Positions 43,087 through 54,572 of a stretch of DNA of 64,000 nucleotides are shown here, piece by piece. The notes under the pieces were generated by a model. That model was given only the letters and a program-made list of their open reading frames with translations, had not been told where the DNA came from and ran no database searches. Position numbers and translations under genes: made by a program. The stretch is from Cryptomeria japonica (taxonomy: Eukaryota; Streptophyta; Pinopsida; Cupressales; Cupressaceae), in NCBI RefSeq assembly GCF_030272615.1, contig NC_081408.1:769881336-769945335 (forward strand), given 5' to 3'. Within the stretch, counting starts at the first letter, position 1; each line of letters starts with the position of its first letter.

Positions 43087-45536
43087 TTGATGACAGACTT
43101 GGTAGAGTTGTGGGATGTGCCACTCACGCAGTACGTGCAGAGGGAGGCTCAGGAGAGAGTCATCTCTGAAGGCATGGTATGTGGTGAACTCATTGTCAGC
43201 ACTCCCATCTTTGGTCTTCTCAAAAGTACTCTAAGGTTGCTCCCTATAAATTTGATTGCACTCCAAGACCGAAGAGAGGAAACTACACTGGAACTTCGTC
43301 AGCAATAAGTACTCCAAAGGTACAAAGAGTGAAACCATAGGGAAGAAGAGGAAAGGGAGACAAGCCAACCCATACCCCTGACACTTAATGTCCCTACGGC
43401 CAAACAAAGACAAACATACCACTACCACTGAAGGAGTAGACGAGGGAACCGTACGAAGATCCCTTTGCATAAAACAATAGGTCAAGCAAAGATGATAGCT
43501 AAGGGAAGTTGCTAACTCAAAGAACCCTGAGGAACATAGTAGAAGTCAAAGTGTGAGTCAGAGTCATAGTCGAGAGAGACAAAGACCATGCACGTGGAAG
43601 GAGTTGGAGGAGGTCGCCAAGAACCTACCATTTCCTAACATAGCGGAGGAAGATCTCGCCAACCAAGCCCGACACTCGACATCAAGTGAAGAAGACTCCA
43701 GACATGAGTCACAGAGCACCTCGTCAGAGTATTCTAAACAAGGAGAGGAGGTGGTACAGGATTTGCATGAAGAGATTGCCAATATTTTTTAAACGACATT
43801 ATCTGGCATCAGGAATTTGTCCTTGTTAGAGGAAACCAAAAATAGGAGGGTTAGACTCAGAAACCCCGAGAAGGAGGGACTATAGGAATGAGAGTGACCA
43901 AAGCCCTGTAGATAGGGGTCCAACCAAGTCAAATGCATACGGTACTTTCCAGACACATAATACCTTTCGTGCATATAATAACTTTCAAGCACTACATAAA
44001 ACCCTCCAAACGAAAATGATGGCAAACACTCCAGAGAAATAGAAGCTTCCAAAATTCATGGGAAATGGGTCAGAGGATCCCATACAACATTGTAAGACAT
44101 GTGTGACCATTTGGGAGGAAAATGGCCAAGACGACCAGGATTACCGATTGAAGGCATTTCCGGCCACCCTGCGAGGAATAGCAATTGACTAGTATATGGA
44201 CCTGGATGCCCAGTATAAAACATCATGGAACAATCTGAAGAAGGTTTTCCAAGAGGAGTTTAAACTTCTACAAGATGACAATGAAATACTGATGGAAATT
44301 TACAATACCAAGAAGGGAAAAAGTGAAAGTATGTAGACCTATAATAGAAGGCTGAGGGAATTGCTCAACAAAATGGAGAACCAATCGGCTGATAGCCTGA
44401 AGAAGAGATGGTTTGTTGAAGGACTAGTACCGTCTCTCAGACAGAAGATGAAGGTGGTCCCTCCTCCCTCGTATGATGAAGCATACAACCATGAGATGGA
44501 TATTGAGAGTGAAAATCAGACATCCCAAGGAAAGCGTCAAGTGAGCGATGGTGATAGTACGGATGAAGACAACAACGAGGAATCCAAGACTGTACAAGCA
44601 CTCCAAAGGGATATGATGAGGATGATGAAAGAACTAAAGGCTGACAAAGAAAATGGCAAGGAAGGGAAGGAACTATGGTGCACCAATTGTAAGATAGAAG
44701 GGCACACTAAGGGGAGTTGCCCTTGAAAAGCCTTATGTGACATCTACCAAGTATTGGGACATTCCATCAAGGAATGCTCGTACAACTTGAAAGCACGGAT
44801 CACACAAGTGCTCTACACCCAACCCAACCAAGTCACACCGCTAGTGACACCTCTAAAGCCGGCAACAAACTCAAACACCTCTCCTAGAGGGTACCGAAAC
44901 AACCGGTGGGGTAACAACACATCCAACAATAACATGCCAAGGAGTAGAATTCAATATGATGCAAAAGGAAGACCCATGATCCAATACCAGAAATGCAACA
45001 AATGGGATCACTTTGCACAGGAGTGTCAAAATGGAGATGATGAAGGGAGTTTGTTGTGCAAATGGTGTGATCCAGGTAATCACAAGGACACAGAGTGTCC
45101 AAAGCAAAAAGGGGTGAATATGTTCAATGTAGAAGAACCAGAGGAAGGTGTACTAGCAATCACAAGATTACAAAACAAGAAATCCATGTATCCTGACCCT
45201 CACACGGAGAAGGAAGGACTTCAGGAAGATATGGAAGACATTGAACATGTGATTCCAAAAGAATGGAGGGCCTCGCATCCAGCTATCAGTACCCCACTCC
45301 GGTCGGGACCCAAAAAAACTATCATTAAGCATATGTTACAGACCACTATACCTGTACAGTTATCTGACCTCCTACAGACCATGTCACAGTTGAGGATGGT
45401 CCTGACAAATGCAGTTGGTGACACCATCATCGACCAGGAACATAGAACGATGATAAGACCACCTAGTACGACTTCAGTGAAGGAACCTGGTATGGATGCC
45501 ATAGAACCTATGCTGCTCACCATAAGCATTGGATGA
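43087..45536 (+). pseudogene. gag: Gag of element E with multiple zinc knuckles
   Basis: The N-terminal part (MTDLVELWDVPLTQYVQREA) is broken by frame changes. The Gag core at ~44,035-44,460 reads KLPKFMGNGSEDPIQHCKTC, LKAFPATLRGIAID, NLKKVFQEEFKLLQDDNEIL and KKRWFVEGLVPSLRQKM. Then come CTNCKIEGHTKGSC (~44,680), CDIYQVLGHSIKEC (~44,740), a damaged third (KCNKWDHFAQEC, ~44,990) and CKWCDPGNHKDTEC (~45,058). Four knuckles is more than the usual one or two. From 44,361 on, one frame runs into the protease with TGA at 44,724-44,726 and 45,534-45,536. Confidence 0.8.
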
Positions 45537-46155
45537 AAACCTATTGTGGTGGAGATTGAGATAATGGGTAAGAAGCTCACAAACACCATTATGGATGGTG
45601 GGTCTAGAGTCAACGTTCTATCGGAAGAGACTTGGAGAGATCCTGGCAAGCCTACCCTTTGGCCACCAACATTCCACCTCGTCGGTGTGGATCAACACCA
45701 CATCAAACCCCTCAGGACTCTCATGGTATAAAAGGTGGTGATTGGGACACAACAATTCCTTCTGGACTTCACAGTCATTCTACTAGAGAGAAAAGCGTAT
45801 GACACCCTCTTGGAAAGGGGATGGCTGATCATGGCTAGATCCAATGATAACTGGAAGAAGAATACACTCTCAATCGAGAGTGAAGGTCATAAGTATGTGA
45901 TTGACCTGAGGAATCAATCTATCAGTGAAGAGCTTGCATTGTCTGAATCCAACTCAGAGGACTCAAATAGATGGGAGTGGGGTTCCAAAGGAGACAAAGG
46001 AGGGAGGGAACCCAACAAGGAAGGAGTGTTGGAACTGGATGGATGCTCTGAAGATGGAACTAGTTCATTGGCCAAACTCTTCCATTGGCAGATGGAGGAC
46101 TACGAGGTCTTCTACCCGAAGTACCACATGTTGCAGATATGCGAGATTGGGGAAT
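45537..46155 (+). pseudogene. Aspartic protease of element E
   Basis: IMDGGSRVNVLSEETW is the retropepsin-like catalytic loop with DGG in place of DTG/DSG, as is usual in Tat-like elements. It is followed by HLVGVDQHHIKPLRTLMV, TAA (45,729-45,731) and FLLDFTVILLERKAYDTLLE, RGWLIMARSNDNWKKNTLSI. The linker then reads SNRWEWGSKGD, similar to the WEWGSD segment of element A, which shows where A's protease should have been. The frame is cut at 46,155 by solo LTR B and resumes in phase at 50,670. Confidence 0.8.
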
Positions 46156-49100
46156 TGTTGATATGTTTTTTATGCACGTGCGAACACAGAATAAAATACC
46201 AAAGGTATATTATCCTCTCTTGAACAAACTTATCTGAATGTTGAAGATTTGCCTAAGGATCAATCGAAATAACTCAAACGTTATAGTATGTAGGGTCTCT
46301 ACATGTGGGTAAGCTTTGTTGGTGTGATGTGATTTTGTTGGATTCACAAGGGGACTTATGTTTGTATGCTTGAATGCTTGATTTGTTGGAACTCAAGTCC
46401 TATCTACTCACTAGGAGATTAAAAAAAAGAGCAAAAGATTAAAGGTTTAGAATGTCTACTTTAAGACCTAGAATGTAAGAAGATGGATGAACAACTAGGT
46501 GGGGTCCTACTGGGCTAGGTCTCACCATCAACTAGAACAATCTGACACCATCTCAGTGCAATCTTCTAAGGAACGCTTTGAATATGTTCAAATTATTATC
46601 ATCAGACATTGATCACCATTCAAGTTAATGCATGAACAATAGACACATAAAAATTTGAAGTTAAGCTCATTCAATGCCAATTGACCACGTAGGGCGCACT
46701 CACAATCAGTAAGACGCTAGTGGTATGGACTAGGTGGATTCCACACGAGCGCATGCAACAATTTTCTCCATGCAATATAATTATCTACCAACAAATATGA
46801 AGATTAAACAAGAAACCATGCATATTGCAAGAAAACAACACATTTCACCATATCCTCAATGAAAATGGAGTCTTTTACAACCAAGGCAACAACTTTTTGC
46901 CTTCTCTTCCTACTCTACTCTAATTTCTATTCTATTTGCTATTCTATTCCACTTACTATTAGCTATTAACTATTGATTATTAACTAACTATTAACCAACT
47001 ATTAACCAAATACAAATGAAGAGTCAGAGTTTTATATAGATAGCTCTTTACATTTCAATGGCTTGGATTGATTTACAATCAATGGCTAGGATTACAAGAT
47101 GAAAACCCTAATTAGGGTTTATTACAACAAACTCCTTTAGCCAATGAGAAAATTACATTCAATGCATGAGAACCAATAGGAAATAGGGGTAGGTACATCA
47201 GAGTTTGTGTCTCTGTGCATAAGTGTGGTTCACTGAATCTGGACACTCTGATGTGGAGTCTTCTTATTGGAGGAATAGTGACTGGGATGCCACCTTGTTC
47301 GGTACTTGCTTTGTGATGACCTTTGTCAATCCTCCTTTGTCCTTGATGTGCTTGAGGAATGATGTACCTTTCCTTGGCTCTCCTATGTTTTATGAGACTT
47401 CTTGATTTTGCATAATGGTGATAGGAAGTCATGGTCAAGTCGCTCATTCTTTGGCATCATATCTCTCTTTGAAGTGTTTGTATGATCCCTCCTTTGACAT
47501 TTTGTGATCTCTTAATATGGTAGAATGAGGATCCTAAGGATATCTTGCTCTACTACTTGAAATTACTTGAACACTTGAAGTCCTTAACACTTTAGTCCTC
47601 TCTCACGCATTTGAAGTGCCCTTGATGATGAAGAAACTCGAAGAGGTTGCCCTTGTCCTCGCCTGATCTTCCTCCAACTTGATTCTGTTGATCTGCAAAA
47701 TAAACAAAAGATGGTGTCAAGAACATATGATATATTCATGGTATTTCTTACTTCAAACCATCAACAATAAGGCACTAGGATCAATTTCGCTATGGACCCT
47801 TAGGAAGGTACATGAGCGAATTAGGAGTTATCTCAAGTTTTCTCACTTTTCAAATAAAAGCACTCTCAAATTCATAGTTCTTAGGATTTTTTGGACACTA
47901 GAATCACTTTAAGAATACCTTCAACACAATTTCATTAGCTAAACCCTCTCTCCTAAGGAATTTCGCTCTGGACCCTTTGGAAGGGTCAGGAGTGAATTTG
48001 GCATTTTGCTCAATTTACCTCACATTTCTCATGATCTTGTCTAATATTTGACCTTTGAATCCTTCTCACATCAATGTCATGCTAATTTGCCTTCAAATCT
48101 ACAAAAAAGAGAAATCATTCAATTGTTTCAGGTGAATAATTAACTTTTTCAATAATTTTTCCTTGGTACCTTTGGAAGGTACATGTCCCTCTAAGAATTT
48201 TGCTCTAGACCCTTTGATAGGGTCAGGAGTCAATTTGCTCCTTTAAGCTCAAATCCTTCACTTTATCATCATTTTTCTTTACTTCAATTGTTTCCAAGGC
48301 ATGATAACGTTCTAGTTGAGGTTCCAAGGCATGAAATTAGTCCATATTTGAAGCAAAAGGGAGGGTCTTAAGAAAATTCACCCTGGTACCCTTGAGAGGG
48401 TCAGGAGTGAATTTTGTCATTCAGTCTCAAATTCATCATTTCCTTTGCTTCAATTCACTTCTCAAGGAAAGTATACATCAATCCTCTCTCGACCATGCTA
48501 TAGGAACAAATATTTTGACCCCAAACAAGGAGCAAATAGGTGTTTAGGAAAACTCACTTTGGACCCTTTGGAAGGGTCAGGAGCCAATTTGATCCTCTAA
48601 GCTCAATTCATACTCCTTTTCACTTAGCCTTGTCTTAGACTTGGTGTTTCAATCTCTCTCTTCTAAAGACATCATTTATTTGACCCCCAAAAAGGCCTAA
48701 AAGAAGGATTTCTCTTTGGACCTTGGGCAAGGAACAAGCCTCAAGAAAAATTCGCTCTAGACCCTTTGGAAGGGTCAGGAGTGAAACTGGCATTTTGCTC
48801 AATTTTTTTTCATAGAAATTTATTTCCCATCCTTTTATCATAAAAAACAAGTCATTTGCCTTCAAAAATTCTTAGGAATAGGTTTCGCTCAAGGCCTTAC
48901 GCAAGGTACAAGACCTCCTAGGAATTTTGCGTTGGACCCTTTGGAAGGATTAGGAGTCAAGACCCTCCAAGAAAATTCGCTCTGAACCCTTTGGAAGGGT
49001 CAGGAGCGACTTTTGCATTTGTGTATAAATTATTTACACTTTGTGACCACAACTTACTCAAATGCATGTCCAAGAATGCCTCTAATTTCAATCAACCTCA

Positions 49101-50664
49101 ATCAACGCTAGGCTTGATGTAAATTGGGAGCAAAAGGAGGTTTCAAGAGAATTCACTCCTAACCCTTAAATAGCTATTTGCACATCAAAATCTCATTATT
49201 TCCTTCAACTTTGCTCTTAGACTTAGGTTTTGGGTCCTTACTCCATCTCAATAAAGTTCATTTTCCCTCAAAGTGATGTCCACTCAATGCTTTTGGTGAG
49301 AAATCAAGCCTTTCTAAGGATTTCACTCTTGTACCCTTGGAAGGGTCAGGAGAGAATTTGGGGGATATAGCTTGGATCTCAGTCAAACACTCTATCTTCA
49401 TCTTTATCCAAGTTTCCTTGGCCTAAGATCATGCTAATAAGACACCTTAAGGAGGTTCCTTTGCTCAAAAGTTGAGGTTAAACATCAAGTTTTATAAATT
49501 CGCTTGTGTACCCTAGAGAGGTACATGACCCTCTAATGAAATTTGCTCCTGGCCCTTTGGAAGGGTTAGAAGGGAAATTGGCAATTTTCACTCAAATTCC
49601 TCATCCAATATTGTTGCAAATCATTCCAAGGGTATGGATAGATCAATATTCATTCAATCAAGGCATAGGAGTAAGGTTTATGGTCCAAAGTTAGGACCAA
49701 GGGAGGGTATTAGGAGAATTCGCTCTTGTCCCTTTGGAAGGGTCAGGACCGAAATTCTTCTTTAAGCTCAAATTTCAAACTTATCCATGATCCAATTGCA
49801 TGAAATTCTCTTTCAAGGCACTTTTCAAGGCATTAATTCATTAATCCTCTGTCACTCACGCCATGGGAACAAAGACTTTGACCCAAACAAGGAGCAAATA
49901 GGTACTTTAGGAAAATTCACTCTTGTACCTTTGGAAGGGTCAAGAGCGAAATTTTATGTTTTTACTCAAATTCTCAATGCTTTTCAATTCAAACTTGTTT
50001 CAACTCATCCACAAGGCCTTATCATTCTTTTCCTCTCTCACTCATGCAAGGTTTGTGATCTAAACTTAGCCATAAAAGAGGATTATAAGGAATTCGCTCA
50101 TGTACCCTTGGAAGGGTCAAGAGCGAATTTGACTTTAGCGCTCAAATCGCTAACCTTTTGTCACTCAATCTTGTTTCATCTCTTTCACAAGGTATGGATA
50201 GGTCATGCCTTCTTCGATTAGGGCTGAGAAGCAAGGGTAATGGTCTAAGCTAAGACCAAGGGAGGATCCTAGGAGAATTCACTCATGTCCTTTTAGAAGG
50301 GTCAGGAGCAAATTTGGCACTCATGCTCAAATTCTTTGTCCTTCCTTACTTAAAACTTCAAGTTCAAATGTGTCTCAATCCACTTCCAAAAGTTAATTCA
50401 AGTTGATCTTCCTCAAACCTAATCGAGACTCAACCCTAGAAACGAGTCCTAGGCCTAACCAAGGGGGGCCTTCAAAAAGGAAATCTAAATTCACCTATCA
50501 TGTGCTACCCATTTTACTCACTTAAATTCAAGGAGACCATTCAATCCCAATAAGCTCTCCAAAAATTCTCTAATGTAAAGATCAATAACTAAGGAAACTA
50601 TCCTAGAGAGAAAAAGGCAAGGGTCTCCATTTGCAATGGTGCGATGTGTGAATACATCACAATA
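46156..50664 (-). mobile_element. Solo LTR B, 4.5 kb, with palindrome array
   Basis: Left end TGTTGATATG (46,156); right end ...CAATA (50,664; expected CAACA, one C-to-T change). Perfect 5-bp duplication GGAAT at 46,151-46,155 and 50,665-50,669. Removing the LTR and one duplication rejoins the protein frame of element E exactly, which is strong proof of the borders. The TATA box is on the minus strand (TCTATATAAAACTC, 47,032-47,045), so the palindrome array is in U3. A 111-codon minus frame at 47,112-47,447 is of unknown meaning. Confidence 0.92.
47780..50310 (-). repeat. Array of 19 palindromes, ~177-bp spacing with ~43-bp doublets
   Basis: Core ACCCTTTGGAAGGGT with arms GAATTTCGCTC / GAGCGAATTT. 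Centres by eye: 47,801; 47,978; 48,173; 48,216; 48,393; 48,569; 48,726; 48,768; 48,900; 48,942; 48,992; 49,168; 49,339; 49,515; 49,559; 49,736; 49,931; 50,110; 50,294. Most gaps are 171-195 bp (eight of them 171-179) and the rest are 42-50 bp doublets or their remainders. Sequence between palindromes is poorly conserved compared with the palindromes. Confidence 0.88.
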
Positions 50665-51790
50665 GGAATCAAGTGGCGGTACAAAAGAGCAGTCATTTCC
50701 ACTGGAGTATGATAGGAACTAGGTAGGGATGGCACAGGTGGATGACACACCATCCCACCAATTTGAACAAGATAAACCCATCAAGTACAAGGAAAGGGAT
50801 GTGAAAAAAGTCAATCTAGGCAAGGACGAGGACCCACAGGTGATACTCGTAGGGGATGACTGGAACCCCATACTAAAGGCAACGGCCTTTAGTATATTCC
50901 TAGAATACAAGGATGTCTTTGCCTGGACCTATAATGACTTGTACCTCCAGAACTGTGCGTACATTGCATATCCCTCGTAATAGGAGCTCAACCAGTATGG
51001 AGGAGACCGTACATAATGAACAAGAACTATGCAGCCAAGGTGAATGAGGAAATCAACAAAATGTTGGAGGATGGATCTTATTTAAAGTGGAAACAAGTGG
51101 CTAGGCTAGCTCTTAACCCGAAGAAGTGCAGGTTTTATGGTACCGCAGGGAAAGCTCCTTGGCCACATTATTTGTAAAGAAGGTCTAAAGATAGACCCAG
51201 ATAAGATAGGAGTGATCATCAACATGGAGAATCTAATGAATGTAACAAGGGCGAAGTCATTCTTAGGCCACATTGGCTACTAGCAGAGATTTATCAAAGG
51301 CTTTTCACAAGTCTCCTGGCCCCTAGACAAGCTGACAAGGAAGGGATAGTCGTTCGTATGGGGTACGGAGCAGGAAGGAGCCTTCAAGGAATTGAAAGAA
51401 CGGCTAGTGAGTGCACCGATACTGGTGTACCTGGATTAGAATAAAGAGTTTCATGTACACGTCGATGTCTCCAACTTCATAATTGGTGCTACCCTTGTGC
51501 AAGTAAGGACGCAAGGACTGGATCACCCCTTTTTTTCCTAGCAGAGTTCACCTTCACCATTATGGTGCAGCCAGGGAAGTCCCATGTGATAGCCAATCAA
51601 CTATCAAGGATCAGGTCAGGAGAGCCATCCAAAGGGGTGAACGAGGAGTTTCCAGATGCACACTCATTCCAAATTTCAGTACTACCATCATGGTACGAGA
51701 AGATCAGCAAGTACCTCTCTACTTCCATATTCCCAAAAGAGATGCTTCCGGGAGAATGATGGAAGCCGACACTGAAGAGTAAGACTTTCC
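50665..51790 (+). pseudogene. RT remnant and RNase H of element E (palm deleted)
   Basis: Resumes after solo LTR B with MAQVDDTPSHQFEQDKPIKY, LVGDDWNPILKATAFSIFLE, EYKDVFAWTYNDL. The RT start MNKNYAAKVNEEINKMLEDG then jumps to ALNPKKCRFYGTAGKLLGHI, so the fingers/palm including the Y-x-D-D site (roughly 150 residues in relatives) are missing. RNase H text follows (FKELKERLVSAPILVYLD, FHVHVDVSNFIIGATLVQ). Stops are frequent. The deletion makes polymerase activity impossible from this copy. Confidence 0.75.
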
Positions 51791-51807
51791 AACTGATCAA
51801 TGACCTG

Positions 51808-52180
51808 TTGTATAAAATGGAACTAGATCAAATCATGAGATGTGTTATGGAGGAGGAAATCCCGAGTGTCTTGAAGGAAGCACATGATGGGTTAGCAGGC
51901 GGACACATGGGACCAGATGCAACTGCACGGAAAGTACTTATGGCTGCTCTATGGTGGACAACTCTACACACTGGCGCTTGGGAGTGGGTGGGCAGGTGTG
52001 ACACTTACCAACATGCAGGAAAACCACTCAAGCGGTACTTCATGCCCCTCTTTCCCTCTCAGCCACAGGAGCTATTTGAATGATGGGGTTTGGACTTTGT
52101 GGGACCTTTGAAGCCAAGTAGTATGCATAGGTGCAAATATATTGTAGTGGCTATAGAATACCTCACTAAGTGGGCAGAAG
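51808..52180 (+). pseudogene. Integrase of element E, N-terminal part
   Basis: VLKEAHDGLAGGHMGPDATA and GRCDTYQHAGKPLKRYFMPL are the decayed zinc domain; GLDFVGPLKPSSMHRCKYIV supplies the first catalytic Asp. It ends AIEYLTKWAE at 52,180, where solo LTR N2 begins, and resumes at 56,286/56,291. Confidence 0.8.
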
Positions 52181-52614
52181 TGTAATATTCCCCTTAAATT
52201 ATTTTTTGAATTTTCAATGAGATTTACAAAAAAACACAGTAACCCTTTAAGGTTAGAGAAATATAATCACAACAGTGTTGAAAGTAACCCTTCCACTTTT
52301 TGATCACCAAGAGCCCAATCTGGGAGGGTGAGAGCATACAGTGTTCCGAGGATTGTCAGCTCTAAAATCCAATTGAAATATTACAATGCATGGGCGGCAA
52401 GCCATCCCCTTCTTCTTATACAACAAGATAGAATCTAAACTTCTTAGTGGTAAACTAGCCAAGGATAACAATGAGAAACTGAATGCAATCACTCTACCAC
52501 TTATGCAGCAGGAGGACTTATACATTAAACTATCACTCTACCACATATTTCAGTGGGAGGATAATATCACTCAACCACTTACTTCGTGGGAGGACAAAAA
52601 TAAAGATTACCATC

Positions 52615-54572
52615 TGATGCCCTCCTAAATGGCACAAGATTAGTCTATGATCAAATAACACAAAAACACACAAAACATTAGTGTTAGTCAATCGAAAACT
52701 AATCTAAAAAGGCATACCAAAAGAGAGACTACAAGCATGCAAGCATATTTAACTATCAAAGCAAACATGATGAGGCATCTCCAAATACCTCCTAACATAC
52801 TCTTAGTTCCTTCTCCCTTGTTCCTCTCCTCTCCAAGTTCCAAAATAGTGTAGCTCTCAGCAGCTTTTTGCACTATGGATGCTTATGGAGGATTGAGATT
52901 TAATATTAAGCTTCAAATATGAAATGAAAAGCTAAATACTATGCTATTGATGCTAAAATGATTGATTTTACCAAAAAGACAAGATTTTAGTTATGCTATG
53001 CTAAATGCTCTCTAAAAATGTCTATAGCCTAAATGCATACAAGTTTTCAGGATCTGGATTATGAAGGAATGGGCTCTATTTATAGGAAAAATGGAGCAAT
53101 GGATGGCCAGGATTGAAAGGTTTAATCAAGGGTCAAGCTTGAAAGTTGGGGATCCATGTGCACAATTTGCACCAATGAAATGGTGACAAGTGTCAACATA
53201 AGATTGGGTTGAGAGAAGAGGTTGGAGGCATTAAATGCCTGAGGAGACCTCATGGTTATCTAGAAGGTAAGGGTCAAGCCTAAATTAGGATTACCCACTG
53301 GATTAAGAGTTAATCCAAGGATAAACCTTTGTGCAAATGTTTAAGAGATAATCATGGTCAAAGCGTTAATGGCTTGATGAGACCCTTAGGTTGGGTAGAG
53401 GTTGAGTCAAAATAAATGTTTTAACCATGTGGGAGGGTTTGAGGTAACCATTAATGGTTATTGGAGACTTTGGGGATTAAGTGGTTGAAGGTTGAAAGCC
53501 TTCAATGGTTATCAAAGACTTTGAGCCATTTAGTGGTTGAAGGTTGGAAGCTTTCAAAGGTTATCCAAGACTTTGAGACATTTAGTGGTTGAAGGTTGAA
53601 AGCCTTTAATGGTTATCAAAGACTTTTAGGCTTTGAGAAGTGACTCCATTTTGCTTAGGAATGTGACAATAATTAGGGGATGGATTAAGTTAATTAGGAA
53701 GGGGTTAGAAGAATCTCTGAAGGGGATTAGATTTTGCAAGTGGATTTGGTGGGTGAGGGAAAATAGGATTTTATTAAAATAAAAATTCATTTATTTCAAT
53801 AAATGTGTGCAAGTTGTATTTGGATAAATATTCAAATAAATATTAATTTATTTAAATGAGAAAAAGGAAGATAAAGCATTAAAATGCTTGAAGACTTTGA
53901 GGGGAACCATTAAAGGCTTGAAGACTTTAAGGAAAATCATTAAAGTCTTAAGAAGACTATAGAAGGAAGCCATCAAGTTTGAAGACTTTAAAGCCATCAA
54001 GTTTGAATACTTTAAGGGAAACCATTAAAGGTTTCAAGTGGGTGAGGATAAATAGGATTTTAAATAAATAATTTATTTAAAATAGTTGTGCAACTTGCTT
54101 TTGTAGGAAAATACAAATGGGTGGAGGATAAAGGTGATTTAAATAAATTATTTATTTAAAATAATTGTGCAACTTGCTTTTGTAGGAAAATACAAGTGGG
54201 TGGAGGATAAAGGTGATTTAAATAAATGATTTATTTATTTAAATGTGAGAGGTGGGATTTTGGGGGATTTAAATAAATATTAATTTATTTAAATGTGAGA
54301 GGTGGGATTTTGGGGGATTTAAATAAATATTAATTTATTTAAATGTGAGAGAAGATTTAATTAAACAAATATGATTTATTTATTTAATTAATGGTATGAA
54401 TTTGGTTAAGTGAATTAAATCAAATAAATTGAATAATTTATTTAATTAATAGGAGAAGAGGGTTAAGATGAATTAATTAAATATTAATTTAATTAATTAT
54501 TAATTGATGGTTAAATAATCAAATAAATACTAAGTATTCATTTAATTAAGTGGACAGATTTATGTGACTACA
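52615..54572 (-). mobile_element. Solo LTR S1 (LTR family of element M)
   Basis: Left end TGATGCCCTCC (52,615), right end TGTGACTACA (54,572), perfect duplication CCATC at 52,610-52,614 and 54,573-54,577. The minus-strand TATA box CTATAAATAGAGCC (~53,075) is canonical. By eye it matches S2 (60,236-61,685), whose polypurine tract fixes the minus orientation. It is about 500 bp longer than S2 owing to internal tandem duplications. Confidence 0.93.
54251..54350. repeat. Perfect 50-bp tandem duplication in S1
   Basis: 54,251-54,300 and 54,301-54,350 are identical (unit GGTGGGATTTTGGGGGATTT...). A ~78-bp unit starting TTGTGCAACTTGC is also doubled at ~54,086-54,240, and a GGTTGAAGGTTGAAAGC unit tripled at ~53,480-53,620. 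Confidence 0.9.

Noticed and set aside
47112-47447. 111-codon minus-strand open frame inside solo LTR B
   Set aside because: No similarity to ORF-X or any family I know; length is plausible by chance in this LTR, so not called as a gene.
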